DNA of 64,000 bases from Aquatica leii (GCA_035610365.1 CM069439.1:20969533-21033532); one strand, 5' to 3'; shown: positions 32,590 through 45,829, counted from the stretch's first letter. Notes: generated by a model not told the origin, from the letters alone. Numbers and translations are program-made.

Positions 32590-33477
32590 ACTTATGTCTA
32601 AGATTTCTGGTGGTTTATTGTTTACACTGAATCTAGAATTTTTGTGGTCAAAGAAGCATACGCTTGTGTGTTCTATGTTCTATTACGTAGCACTTTTTTC
32701 ACCACTGTATATTGTTTTATCTGTTCGAAATGTCTTAAGCAATTGAAATTTTGACCTTTAATAACTGTTGTTATATTTGGCTTTCTAAATACAAGATATT
32801 TCTTGATTAGTGTTTTCGTTTAAGTTTTTTTTCCAAAATATATGTAGGTATACGCTTTTTGTTGATTAACATGTAAACACACTTTTCTTAGTTTATATAT
32901 TAACTATAGCTTTGCTTAGTTTTATTAACTACTCTGACATCATTTGCATATGCATTTTTGAGCATTTTGATTAAAATAGATCTGGCGTACTTTATTTTGG
33001 AATCGTAAACAATTTTATAACTTTATAACTTGGTATTAATCAGGATCTCTTATTTCTCTGTTTATTAAGTTTTAGAAATACACGGTGAAAAATTTTTTTA
33101 CGAAACAAAACTAACGAAAACCATGTAGTATACAAAGGCACCGGTTAAAAAAGTTGAGATAAAAAAAATTAAAATAAAAATGAATAGTAAAAAAATCAAA
33201 ATATTTTTTTATGAAAGATTAAAATTTTTAAATAGTAGTAAAGTGATAGATACGATTGCTATTAAAAATAAACTTCGCAAAATATTAAACCCATAATAAA
33301 CTAATGGAAAAAGATTTTTCAAAAAAAAATTCAAACAAGAAGTTATTGTATAAAAATTAAAAATATACAACCAAAAAAGTACAAAAAACCATTTAAAATT
33401 AAACTATAAAGTCTGGCAAGGCAACATACGGTATGACAAAAAATATGAGAGAAACAATTTTGCAGATGTTTCTAACA
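32590..33477. other. unassigned AT-rich stretch
   Basis: No gene, repeat pair or structured motif recognised. Confidence 0.5.
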
Positions 33478-34469
33478 GCCGTATTCATAGTCGTTCGCCG
33501 GCGAAACGCTGGCGATTCTTCATTCGCCAGAAGAATATTTTAATACATAATCGTTCGCCAGCAACGACGCGCATGCGCTTTACTACAAATTGTGGTAAAA
33601 AGCTGCGAACGGTTGGAGGTAATCGATAGTATATCCGGCAATGAGCTGACATTATACAGAATAGATTATAATTTTTTTGTGATTTGTAAAAAAAACAGAT
33701 TTTAATATGATACGACCTATAATAATATATAATAATAGACGTTTAAAATTTGGTAATTTACATACCCCGCAGGTAATCAAATCAATGAAGAAACAGGTAT
33801 TAATTATTAAACTGCGTGTATTATGTTTAAGTAAAACAACGAAATCTGATTTTTGTTTTTATAATTATTTGAATATTGAATATATTTTGCTATTAGTTTA
33901 GAGATTTCAAAACAAAATTTAATACCTACAACCTGCATTAAAATTACTAATCAAAAACAAAGTCAAACTTTATTGTAAAACATGTTTGGTGTAAAACTGT
34001 AACGTTACAAAATTATTCTTGTTATAATTTGTAAAATAACGCTTTTATTTTGTCACTAATTGCAAAATATAAACTTTCTTATACAACTTTAAAAATTGTT
34101 ATGTAAATGAATATTTTAAGTTTCTATATCAATCTTTTTTTTATTGTATAATTTGTTAAGTAGAATTAAATGTTATTATGTATTAGTTTTAAAAATCAGT
34201 TGTGCAATTGTCTTGCTAAAGAAAATTGAATTTCTGGTTTTAAGAGTTAAGATTAATAATAATAATATAAATATAAAAACAAATTACACATTTTTCACTA
34301 TTTTATTATATGTAGTCGACTAATTCGTTAGTAGCTTCGTTGAGATTAATCAAATTAAATAAGACGCGTTTTGTGTAACATGTAAATAAAGCATGTTGCT
34401 GACAAAACCTCCAGTAAAAACTCCAGCGAATCGCTGGCGAGTCTCCAGCGATCGACTATGAATACGGCT
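33478..34469. mobile_element. about 1-kb non-autonomous element with GC-rich inverted ends
   Basis: The left end gccgtattcatagtcg and the reversed right end gccgtattcatagtcg match over 16 bases, followed on each side by degenerate gctggcga repeats. The interior is AT-rich with no transposase. Superfamily is undecided because the target duplication is unclear (ctaac on the left, taagt on the right). Confidence 0.65.
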
Positions 34470-36414
34470 TAAGTCTGTGCGACACAATTAATAGAAATTT
34501 TTAGAAGACGGAACTGTACCGATAAAACTATCAATGCCCACAAAAGAGTGATTGTAACAACAACGTTATTGACTAAATATGCAAGACCAAGGTTTTACTA
34601 TCAAGCAACTAGCACAGACAGACAATTTATTCTTAACATTTTTCTTTAAAGAGACGCAAATGACCACACCAACAGGTTTTTTGGACCATTTTGAAGAAAC
34701 TGAGCTTTATCAGCAAAACATAGTGATTAAATTCAAAACCACAGCATTTTTATTCTATTCTACAGTATTAGCAATATTCATAAGCAAATAAAAAAATTAT
34801 GTGGCGTTCTGTAGCACACACGGGTTAAAAAAATATAAATGTAGAATAAAGCAATATAGCATTTTGTAAACTAAATCACTGGTGGATTAAGTGATTTTAT
34901 GCTTCTTTTTTGTTGTTGTTTATCTCTCTTTGTCATTCGATAAGGTGTGTAGAAGTGTCAAATTGGACTGATTGTGTTTGTAGTATCTATTTTTGTCGTT
35001 AGAGAGTAGAAGTACAGGATTTAGCAAAGTTTTTCTGAAAGTCGGTGTTGTTAGACATACAAGTCTTTACAGTTTGTTTAGGCTGGTTATGAATCGATTA
35101 GTTTACTTAATTTTTTTGAACATCCGCGTAGAGATGTAATTAATTTATTGTTTAGTTGAACCATTGACTAATCCTAATGTTTCAGAATCTAAAATTTTCT
35201 TTTTGGAAGCGATGATAGTATTGTTGCATAAGGTACGTAAGAACTCTTCTAAAAACATTTTTTAAATTCTGGTTTTTGATATGTTGTTCAAAGTGCTATA
35301 TAACAGTTTGGTTCGTACGTTTTACAATACATATGAAATAAATCGATCTATCTTTCTAAACATCGGTTTATAAGTGCTGAATTTAAATATTCACAGCATT
35401 AAAAATTTTAAACTAATGTAAAAAATGATTATTATTTAGTAATTTAAAGCCAAATTTTATTTCCTTTACCGTAAAAATTGCATAACAAGTATATGCTGAT
35501 AAAATATATAAGTGGAGATTATTATCAAACAAGAGTATTCATATCATAACAAGTGAAACAACTCAAATAGTTTAATTGTGATAGGCTTGGAAACGTAATA
35601 TTTTATAATATAAGACATTTTGCAACACATATTTCGTTACTTATACATAACATTGGTTTACAGTGCATTACAAAAAAATTCAGCAATAAAAGTTATCTTC
35701 GCACGCGTAAATTTTTAGTTTTTGACACTTTCCTTATTTTTCCCGTGTCTAATTGCAGATAAAATTGTTACTTAACTCTTGTGTTGAAGGCGATGTCTGG
35801 AACTATGTTATTTTTTGTATTGTTCGTATTTTTTGAATTTTTGACCTGTTTTTTTTTTAATTTTTGGTGTCAGTAGTAGACATATTTAATTTAATTAGTG
35901 GCTAAAAGTTTTTGTGTACACAATGTTTGGCACAGTTATTTTTGGTAATAATTTTGCATTAAATTATTGTAGTTATTTGTGAACGTTAACAGTATTCTAG
36001 ATACATACGTACGGTGCGTATCACGCCGACCACGCGACTGCCTATTTCGTAGACAATAGCGTCTTGTTTACACCAAAGCGTATTTTATTTTATTTGTGAA
36101 AAACACTATCACAAAATCTAAACTACTTGTCCAAACAATATTGTGTAAAAGACAATTTTTATCTACATAAAATTTCCTCGATGATAAGCAAATGTATATT
36201 GATAAGAATTTGATATTATCTACTTAAATTTCCTGTGATAGATTAAAAATAATTTTAAATATAACTTTTAGTCATATTTTATCAATTGTGAATTAACCTT
36301 AACATATAGATATATATCGTAGCAAACGTTTTTATATAAAACTTTTTAAGTTCTACTATTATTAATTTAATTGTCTCTTATTATTATTAAGAAAGCTTTA
36401 GTAAAACACGTATC
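34470..36414. other. unassigned AT-rich stretch
   Basis: No recognisable gene or element end. A GC-richer patch near 36010-36060 has no recognised identity. Confidence 0.5.
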
Positions 36415-36832
36415 ACTTGACCATTTTTTCGACTTTAGTTTTTTTAAATAGTTTGAATACAGCATCCATTACTGAAGATGTATTAGCTATATTACACAAT
36501 ACAATTCTTTGTTTTTCTTGTGGAATATTACGTTTCGGTAACAGATTTTCGGTTTTTTTACTCCAATCAAACGCAACTCCCAAATTATTATTCGGAACTT
36601 CGTTTTCATTTCTATTGTCGTCGTTGACTTCTTCATCGCCAGTAGTGAATGCATCATCTATAATTTATGTCAATACGACATCGTCATTTTCACTTGAAGA
36701 ATCATCATCGCTAGACAGTTCTATATAGTCTTTATCTTGATCACTGTCGTCGAAGGGGTCTACGTCTTCTTTTTCAAAATCCATATTATCTACAATATCT
36801 TGGAGCTCTTTCTCCGACAAAGGTTTATCCAT
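36415..36832 (-). pseudogene. piggyBac-like N-terminal fragment
   Basis: From the ATG at 36830-36832 the frame reads MDKPLSEKELQDIV followed by a strongly acidic stretch (DPFDDSDQDKDYIEL, SSDDDSSSENDD). After a TGA or frameshift near 36665 it continues as DEEVNDDNRNENEVPNNN. An N-terminal block like this, an L-x-E/D-E-L-x-x-I opening plus acidic linker, is typical of piggyBac-derived transposases. No catalytic blocks follow, so the call is moderate. Confidence 0.45.
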
Positions 36833-37729
36833 TCTAGGGTACAATTTAAAATTGTAAGTATTCAATACTGATGGGACATAATATCCCAATAATAAACACT
36901 GTTGGGACATATCAGTACCATTATTTTTTTTGTGATAATTATGCAACTGAATCTCATGAAAACGACTGCTGCAGAATTTTGATTATTCCTGTTAAGTAGT
37001 AATAACATTGTAATTTAACAATTTTCATTATTAAGTAGAATAAAGTTATATAGGTTCGTAAAAATCAATACTTTTTTATAATGCAATTTTCCATTCTTGA
37101 TAACTAACGTAGTAGACATTTTCAGAGTATGGGATAAACTGATTGATTGCGTCGTAAAATCGCGGTTTTATAAACCAGTCTCCGATCAATAAAACTGGTT
37201 TCCAAATCTCCGGTAAAATAAAACTAAACCCTTGCTTAAGCTTAAAAAGATTTTTAATTATTTGAATAGATTTCCTAATTTTTTACTGATAGTAATTAGA
37301 AACAATATCCAAAATCTTAGTTTTTTTAAACATAATTGGATGACTCATTCTACACGCTGCAAAAAAAGATTGTTTAAGACGACAAGATTAAAAAAGAATA
37401 ACGTCCTTCACCGGATTTATATTTAGTTTTTTCTTATACCGTCCGTTGTATCTTTGACATAGGGTAGATAAGCGATAGACACAGGTTGAAACATAGATTC
37501 CGTTGTTACTCTTGGTTTCGCAGACATAAACTTTGTAGTTTATTGTTTAATACTTTTTCTATTGTAATTGTTTGCTACTAACACTTTAGATAATATCATG
37601 CAAAATGAGATGATCTATTTTATTCAGTTTAAATTTGGAGGAACAATCTTTCCATTCAAAGAAATTTTTCAATTTCATCTCTATAATTTTTATTTTTGAA
37701 CTGGAATTCTTAACACATCTTCCAAATTT

Positions 37730-39122
37730 GCAGTAATTGATCATATAAACAAAAAAGCTAAACAACGCTTAATTTTTGTTTTAGGCAACCCAGTTGTTTA
37801 ACCATAACTTAACTTGCTTGGCATCGCCTTTTTTTACGAAAAATGTATAGAATGCAAAAATGTCTTCTTTTTTCCGATCAGATACACCTTAATGCAACAG
37901 AGTTGGATTTGCTAGTCTTTCCTAAAGAAACAAATGATTCATGAAATGCTATGACACGTGGAACTAAAATGATTTCTTTGAAAGTGTCGCATCTTGGTGA
38001 CATGATAACATAGATTTAAAAAATGAGTGTTAAATTCCCTAAAAATGTGCCTACAAGGTGTACATCAACTTTTGAAGATCCGCCAAATAACAAAATTCAC
38101 TCTCCTTGGCATCTAATAAATACTCTTTCCGGGATCTTTGATATTTTTCATTGTGAACTTTCTAGGATTGGCATGGGACACATCTATCATCTAGGTCTTA
38201 AGTTTTACGAAGAAATTTTTTTGCAACTTTACTTTTATATAGAGCATATGATAAGTCATATTCTAAGTACTAACTTTTGAAATAATTCTACATCAATGTA
38301 ATGGTAATGTCTGCAGGTAAATATCTTCTGTTAGTGATAAGGTCCGTATTCAACTTATTGTGTGATATTTGACTTCCACGATAAACAATAATATTTCCGC
38401 GTTTATTATTGGATAATCTAGTGCGAAGAAATTTATCATTTTTGTTCAGATATCTTAGAGTGACGAGAAAAAACTTTTGCAAACTACATGTCTCCTGTTG
38501 TCGATGTCGATGTGAAAGTATACACAATCGTGTTACTTTGTCTCTATTTTGCTTCTGCAGCAATTGTTTGCCGTTTAACGACTTTTGTAGTTGTGTGGTG
38601 TAAAACGAAAGTGCTCTTTTCCGTATAATTTAGTTTCTAAAATTGCGTGTTGATATTCTTTTGTCAATTTTTTTTAACATTTTATCCTACATTTTTATAG
38701 CATTCTGGTTTTACTTGACGAGTTTTTATGACTTTTTGGAATTTGAGTTTCTTTTTCTGTTGTTACCTGTGTCAGACACTAATATTACATTTTCCACTAT
38801 ACTGTCTAACACTGTTCTTACTGTTAGAAACGCGTCATTCTCTTTCTAAACGGAAATGTTCTTGACGGTACCATAATCACCTGATGTATTACTGCTTGAG
38901 CTTAGAGAATAGCTTTTATTGGCAACTGAGTCATCGGAATCAAAGGGATGGTATAAATCATAATTTGTTTTCAATACTGGTGTTTTGCAATTCTATTGCA
39001 CAAATGCCATCTACTAAGTTATTAGAACAATCAAGAGTTTTAAGGGTTGTGGATTGAACACTAGATTCAACATTATTTTTATCAGGATCTGCTAACGCAA
39101 ACTTTCTTCTACTAACACTCAT
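37730..39122 (-). pseudogene. decayed gene of a widespread unnamed arthropod repeat family
   Basis: It starts at ATG 39120-39122 (MSVSRRKFALADPDK). Later blocks in shifting frames are LQKFFLVTLRYLNKND (near 38470), NRRYLPADITITLM (near 38320), a CxxC/H region near 38200-38130, a YLADLQK-like block (near 38090), and DRKKEDIFAFYTFFVKKGDAK ... LWLNNWVA*NKN (37870-37770). I recognise this order from proteins annotated as uncharacterised in many arthropod genomes. The DLQK and LWLDN blocks look like strand-end Asp motifs of a DDE nuclease, which is inference. There are many stops. No terminal inverted repeats were found. Confidence 0.55.
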
Positions 39123-39216
39123 TTTAAAATTTAATCTATAATATTTATTTTGATATTTAATCTACGAGTATTTATTTATCAAACTGACATACCGTAAAAA
39201 ACTTTTTAAAATATCA

Positions 39217-39408
39217 ACAAAACTAATTGAGCGTTGGACTGGGGTAGCTAGATCTGCAGCTCAGTTCATTTTACAAAGGAATAAATTTCACCTTTATAAA
39301 TTTAGACCTCGCAGGGTCTTGGACCTGTTGACAAGAGAAGCCAATCAGCATCTTGCGAATGGTATACCAGAAAACCTAAAGAAGATCAAAATTTTTATTT
39401 TAAAATGA
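39217..39408 (+). pseudogene. transposase helix-turn-helix fragment
   Basis: A single open frame reads IERWTGVARSAAQFILQRNK followed by FHLYKF. It matches the second HTH of Tc1/mariner-like transposases with the DUF4817 domain (consensus ERTGVSRSTVxRIxxxxKFHPYK). Nothing downstream continues the family. Confidence 0.4.
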
Positions 39409-40779
39409 TTCTGTTTTATATGTGTGCAAATTTGCATAAAAAATAAACCGCATACTTATACTTAGAAAACAAAAAAATAAAACAAATAAATGGTTATTGG
39501 TTAGGTGAAATTATAACATCAATACATATCAAAACAAAAGTTGTAATAAAACATTAAAAGAAATCAACATTTTGAATCATATAAATCGAAAATCAAAGAT
39601 TACGGACCAGCTGCATTAAACAGTTTATTAATAACAATAAATCAAAAATCATATTATGATGTTTAATTTACTGTTTTAAGAACTACACATTTCTTCTCAG
39701 TAATTTGCCGACACTAAAAATAAGTACAAAATAATGCTATCGCACAAGACGTTAAATTAAGTTGTTATTATAAGAACTGTACATTCTTTCCAAGTACACT
39801 GAAGTAAACAAACGCTAAAATTTTTTGTCGCTCTTGTTAGTTTACCAGAAAAAGATGTTTTTATCAATCGTATAATTATTTACACGGTAATTTGTCGTTT
39901 TCCATAAGTTGTTTCCATGTTTTGATAATGTATAGCCAATATGTTGCCAGTCAGAGTGTCGTTAATATTTGTTAATTTCATTTTCATTATACTAAACATT
40001 TTCAAACGAAAGGAAAAGACTGTTTTTACTTTTAGAATACACTAAGCTTTGACAAAAAACTATTTTATTATTTTGTATCATAACTATCATTTTAACAGAG
40101 AATGTATTTTTGGTTTCTTCACTTGAAGAAGTTTTAGCGTCTTCTTTATCTTTCTTAGTATCAGTTGTGGTAATAGCTTCAATACCAATTTTGTGCACCA
40201 AGATAGTCTTGCAACTTTAAGGATTTCTGAAGAGTTCTCCTTGAAATACTTTGCTACGTATTCAGTAAAAATTCATGAATTGAGTTTAAATTTGGGTTTT
40301 AGATAAGACGTGGATAAAGTTTTTTTCTCAAAATCTTCCATAATGCATAACCGGTGAAAGCGGAAAACCCATAGCGCTTTCTGATGTTTGTGAGTAAAAC
40401 TTTTCTCGAAAAGAAAATATGTAGACGTCAAACATTTTTCGTACTACGTCGCTTAAAATATTGTTCTCGGTTAATGAAGATCTGATAACGTTAATTGAAC
40501 CAGAGTGTCAGTCCGTTGCAAACAAAGATTATGTAACTGTAATGTACCTGATCCTAAATCCTTAAGCTTAAGAATATTGTAAATAAGGCTATTAGTAGAT
40601 ACTAAGAAGTGATGGTAACTTAAAGTCAACGTCCATGGGAAGCGAAGATTAGTTTATTTCTCAATACCCAAAATTATCGGACTTATATATAAAATGTAAC
40701 TAAAACAAGGCAACGAGTATTCTTATTTCTTTCAAGCTCATATCAAGTCACATCCATGTAACTATTCAAAATTATGCCA
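39409..40779. other. unassigned AT-rich stretch
   Basis: No gene or element recognised before the piggyBac TTAA at 40780. Confidence 0.5.
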
Positions 40780-40990
40780 TTAACCCTTTCATGCATAGCG
40801 TGCACTATAGTGGACACAAAATTGCAACGGTGTTTTTTGTGCAATCACTAATATCTTTTAATGTTTGATTGCATGAGTTCATTAGTACGGATGTTTAGAC
40901 TATGATAACCACGGCGCTAGGTGATATAATCTATTTAATTTCGTAAGATCAGCATTTGAACACTACCAAGAAACATATCAGCTGTGCAAC

Positions 40991-43014
40991 ATGGACGAAG
41001 AAAATTATCCAACTTTGAATACACGTAGCTTTTACGGTTTGCCGAAAAAAAAGGTAATATATTATCATTCATAACCTTGATGGTGTTCTAAAGTTATTTA
41101 TTACTTAACATTTCAAAGTAGTTATCGATTTTCTGCTGATATGATCATTTTATAAATGTACACTGCAGTGTACGGCATGCGTTTAGGACTTGATTATCAC
41201 AAAAAAATACTTACTTTTTTTTGTTATTCCATAGACAGTATTATTTGAAAATCTTGATGAATTGGCAATATCAGATGATGATCATGATTCCGGCACTCCT
41301 TTGACTTCTCAGGTAAACGATGATGACCATAATGACTCTTCGGAGGGTGATCTTGAAGATTTATTAGTAGAAGTTGAGAATGAAGCAGATGCTCCTGATA
41401 TAGGATATAGAAGAATGTCAAGTTTTAGAAGATGATAGTGAAGATGAAATTAATTTACTGCAATTACGGGAAAGAATTAGAAAGTATGCCTGAGTAGCAC
41501 AAGATAATGAAAGAGGTCCTGCAACAATTCCTCTATTTTTAGGCACTTCCAATATAAATGCAAACGTGAACTCGATAATTGATATATTTTTCTCTTTGAT
41601 ATCTGATGATATGATGGATGAGATTGTATATCAAACTAATTTATATAGTCAACGGAATGGAAAAGAAAACATCAACCTTACTAAAAAAGAATTACATATT
41701 TTTATTGGTATAAATTTAGTAATGTCTTATATTCGTTATCCACCTGTTAGATTGTACTGGTCAAGTGAGAATGGTTTACGTATGGACTTAATTGCTGATG
41801 CCATGTTTGTAAATAGGTATGAAGGAATTCTTAGAAACCTCCATTTCATTGAAAATCCGGTGGGTGAAAGACGCAATACTATAATAACCAAAAACACTGA
41901 AGATAAACTATGGAAATTGCGACCTTTCCTGAATAAACTTCAAGCTAATTTTATTAGCGCAATGGAACTCAAAGAGTATCAGTCTGTAGACAAACAGGTT
42001 ATTCCCATGAAAAGCAAAATAAATATAAAACAATATTTGCCAAAAAAACCCAAAAAATGGGGAATAAAATGTTGGGTAAGAACGGACACTGGTGGTTATA
42101 TGTACAGATTCAAAATTTATCAAGGAGTAAAGAACAGAGTTACAACAAGCCCACTGGGAGCTTGTGCAGATGTAGTTCTACGATTATGTGAGGATCTTTC
42201 TCATAAAAATCACGAAGTTTTTTTTGATAACTTGTTTTGTTCAGTTGATCTTTTAGATGCACTCAGAAATAAAGAAATATATGGTACTAGAACTTTACGA
42301 TCCAACAGAATGCAGGGAGCCACAAAAATATTACCGACTGATAAGGTTATGAAAAAAGAACCAAGAGGAACTTCTTATGTGGCAACTAGAAAGGGTATAA
42401 CAATAACCAAGTGATATGATAAGGCACCAATACTTGTAGCGTCTGCGTGTGCTGGGAAGGAGCCACAAGACAAAGCAAGAAGGTATTCTAAAAAGGAAAA
42501 GAAAAATATTGAAATTGACCGACCATTTGCCATAAAATTCTATAATAAAAATATGGGTGTAGTTGACCTACATGACCAACACCTAGCCATGTACCCATTG
42601 CGCCGGAAAAAGAGAAGATGGTACATAAAAGTTTTTATGCACTTTTTAGATGTGGCGGTGGTAAATGCTTACATTATACACAAACGTAATGGGTGTAAAG
42701 ATAAAGACTACTTATAATTTCAAGCTTCAATGGCAAAAACACTTATAAATATTGGAACGTTGAACAAAACTCATGCAGGTCGACCAAGATCAAGATCGTT
42801 GACACCTCTTACTATACTGAAAAAGAGAATCAAACGCATCTCTATGGAAGTGAGGTTTGATGGTCAAGGTCACTGGCCAAAGCTTACTACTACAAAAAAT
42901 GCAAACCGTTGCAAATCATCAATTTGTAAGCGAAGAACTAAATACATCTGCAAAAAGTGGAACGAATATTTGTGTCCAGATTGTTTTGAACACTTTCACA
43001 CATTTGTGCGCTAA
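40991..43014 (+). pseudogene. piggyBac transposase, one intron, few lesions
   Basis: The enzyme cuts and pastes at TTAA. Exon 1 is 40991-41053 (ATG to AAG, 21 codons, donor g|gtaata). Exon 2 starts at 41235 after ttattccatag, phase 0. The acidic N-terminal region has a frameshift near 41400 and a TGA at 41491-41493. The long frame 41566-42411 follows: D142 of that frame lies in VDKQVIPMKSK and D221 in HEVFFDN, a 79-residue spacing as in the family. TGA 42412-42414 replaces an expected Trp. The third Asp lies in MGVVDLHDQ (about 42555). TAA at 42715-42717 precedes the C-terminal cysteine-rich domain (CKSSICKRRTKYICKKW, CPDCFEHFH), which ends at TAA 43012-43014. Confidence 0.9.
41157..41181. 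repeat. palindrome in the piggyBac intron resembling the reversed left end
   Basis: gtacactgcagtgtac (41158-41173) is a perfect 16-bp palindrome. Extended to ...acggcatgcg it aligns with the reverse complement of the left subterminal region (about 40788-40815). Confidence 0.6.
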
Positions 43015-43254
43015 TTTGTAAAAATAAAAATCATATTATATTATTTTATTGCATGACGTCCAATAAAGTGTATAGAACAATTTTTACGTTTTATTTAAAA
43101 AATTAAATTTTTTTTATAACAAAATATGATCTATTTTGATTTATAATAAAGTTTTTAACACAATTTTGAATTTTATTTTTATAATTTATTGTTTTTGTAA
43201 ATTCATGCACGAAAGTTAAATAAAATTAATTTAAATATTTACTGAATTCTTATT

Positions 43255-44290
43255 TTGTCGGACAAAAGATTTTGTATCAATTTGCCTCATAAAGGCCATT
43301 CTGAACAAAATCCTAAGAGTTGATTAGAAATGACTCAGTTTTTCCTGCTAAAGGTTTTAATAAACTTGCAAGATACTTAGAGAATTTATAAGTAGATGAA
43401 TTCATCGCGCTAATAGGTCGAAGAAGAATATTAGACTGAATGAATTTTAGGTAATCCGTAAAATCGAAAATTTTTTGAATCTTTAGGTATCAAAAGTTTT
43501 TTATCGGTTTCATTCATTAACAACTTTTTTATAAGCTTGGAAAGTGCTCTTTCAATAGATGAAGAAGGATTTTTGAAAATTACTTTATCTGACCCGTCTG
43601 AACGAAGATTGTAGATTTTGTTATCATAATCTGATCGATTCATAATAACAGTGGTGTTCTCTTTGTCAGCTTTAAGAATGACTATAGACTTATTTTGTTT
43701 AAAAATGCAAACAATTCCGATTTTGGAATGTTACTTTGGGGAATTCTTGACTTAAGAAGAATTTCTGTAGTTTCAAAGCAAATTTCTTCTGCAAAAAGTT
43801 GGGAAACTGCTTGGATAGAAGTTTCTACAGCTGATACAATTCCTTTAATAGGAAGTTGTTTTAGAGCAAATACAAAGCGTAAAGATAAATTAATCACAGT
43901 CTCAGGTTTTGTTTTTGAATCGACGACACGTTTTGGAGGTACTAATTTGTTAAATTTTTTTAGATGATTACTTGTAACTATCTCTTTGACTCTTTGGGCG
44001 TGTTAAGAAGAAATTCGATCAATGAGACTCCAGTCAAAAGGCGAAAGAATCCTAGCGAGTCTAGTTAAAAGTCAAATAAAGTTTTATTAACAATATCAAT
44101 TTTTTTTCTAATCGAATGAATACGTTCTCTACTTAATAAAAGACCTGCGCGAATTAATATTTTTAAAGCAGATTCGGATTTTCTGTGATGACTTAGAACA
44201 CTTAAGAACAATGCGATTATCACGACAACGTATAAGAAAGGCTAAACTACACAGCAATCTTACCAGTTTAGTACGAAAGGCTTAAAGTTT
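43255..44290 (-). pseudogene. Penelope-like element reverse transcriptase N-terminal region
   Basis: In shifting frames on the minus strand: LPIKGIVSAVETSIQ and SRIPQSNIPKSELFAFLNK (43850-43690), a decayed LKADKGNT-like block, DNKIYNLRSDGSDKVIF and RFYGLPKIHSV (43620-43431), then ILLRPISAMNSSTYKFSKYL and KPLAGKTESF (43425-43330). These are the fingers-region motifs of Penelope RTs, including YGLPKIHK. The catalytic YxDD part and GIY-YIG domain are not here; the homology stops near 43255, close to the piggyBac end. Confidence 0.75.
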
Positions 44291-45320
44291 TTTCGTTGTT
44301 TTTAAAATCCTCTCCATAAAGAATTGTTATAGTAGAATTCAGCTCAATACTTTTTTGTTTCTTAAATTATGCTATATCTGAATGTGATAGAAAAATCATA
44401 GTTGAAATCACAACGATATATTTAGTCAATATTAAAATTCAAACTCCAGCAAAAAAACTTAAATTTGTAAACTAGTGTAATCGTATTGTTGTTGCTAAAT
44501 GTTATAACAACGTTGCTGAAACGTACATTGTTTTTTTATCATTCAGTATACAGTTTTTCTATAGCTGTTTTTTTACACAATTTTTTTTTATATTTCGCTC
44601 TATTTTTTTAGTTAACTCACAAAAGTTTTAGATTTCTTCTACAAGCGATGCGAACTCTTTAGTACAAATGTGTTGAATTTTGGCAACTGCAAATTCACAC
44701 GTAACTCCATAGCAAATTAAGTGGCTTTTTTGTTTGTATTTATTCAAGTGCGTCAAAATAAATGTAGATTTACTAGTTTGTATATAAAAATAAACTTGTT
44801 TCTAACTTATAAGTACATACAGAAATACGTACAGACTATTATATAATTATACATTACTAAATTAATTTAAAATTTCTTTTAAGTTTTATAAAGTACTATC
44901 TACACGTGCACTGTAACATGTTATATTTGTCACAAATACTGAATATGCATTTTGCACTGTTTATAAAATTATCGATTGGTACATATTATTTTTTATATAT
45001 GTGTTTTGATAACGTATGTGATAGATCACTAGAAGCATAGGAAATACTGTTTTTACCAATTCATCAATCATTTTTTATTGAACATAAAAAAATAAAAGCC
45101 ATTGTTTGTGTTAATATTATTTTTCAATGTAAGTATTATAACGTGTAGTAATGTTGATAAAAATTTAGATAATACTAGTCATTGCCAAAACATTTCGTTA
45201 TGCATCAGTTGTTACGTAAGTGAAAAATATATATGTTTCGTATTTTGTTATATCTACATAATTTTTACTACGCTATTTTTGAGTACGCAAATTAAACAAC
45301 AATAAAAAATAGTACTGTAT
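44291..45320. other. unassigned AT-rich stretch
   Basis: Nothing recognised. Confidence 0.5.
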
Positions 45321-45364
45321 TTAGAAACCACATTAATAAAACTTAGAAACCACATTAATAAAAC
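45321..45364. repeat. 22-bp unit in exact tandem duplicate
   Basis: The unit ttagaaaccacattaataaa plus ac is present twice, head to tail. Confidence 0.9.
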
Positions 45365-45829
45365 TAAATACCTACTTATGTGCGATTTAAAATCATAAAA
45401 ATTTGGTTGTTAGTAAACTTTGTAATTAAAAATGCAAAAAATTTACGTTCAGTGTACGATGGTTCACTAATTTGTATCTAGCGAATCAAGCAAATCCTAA
45501 ACATTTTTTTGCACTATTAAAATAGTTATCAATAATAGTATTTAAAACTCTGTGTTTGTTGCTTTTACCTACAAAATTTTAATATCTTCAAATCAATTAT
45601 TCACAATGGTTTTTATATGTTTGCAAACGATTGTAGCTACAATCTTACAGACGAACAAGGGTTAAGTGGGATATTAGAGAGTTGCCGGGAACAAAATATT
45701 TTTCTGAGCGTCTCTAAATTTCAAATTAAATAAAAATGTCAATTATTTTAATCTCGTATTATCTTGAGACATTAAATAGATTTATTAACTAGTTGAAGGT
45801 AATTAAAAGCGGAACCAACAGTTGATCTA

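Larger units (their letters stand above)
40784..43215 (+). mobile_element. near-complete piggyBac element
   Basis: It is 2432 bp between TTAA duplications at 40780-40783 and 43216-43219. The left end ccctttcatgcatagcg and the reversed right end ctttcgtgcatga form short terminal repeats. The left subterminal region contains gtgcactatagtggac, nearly palindromic. The size is typical for an autonomous piggyBac. The transposase inside has an intron and only a few lesions. Confidence 0.9.

Noticed and set aside
37172..37200. Hairpin aaaccagt...actggttt
   Set aside because: Only 8-bp arms; no flanking duplication or element found.
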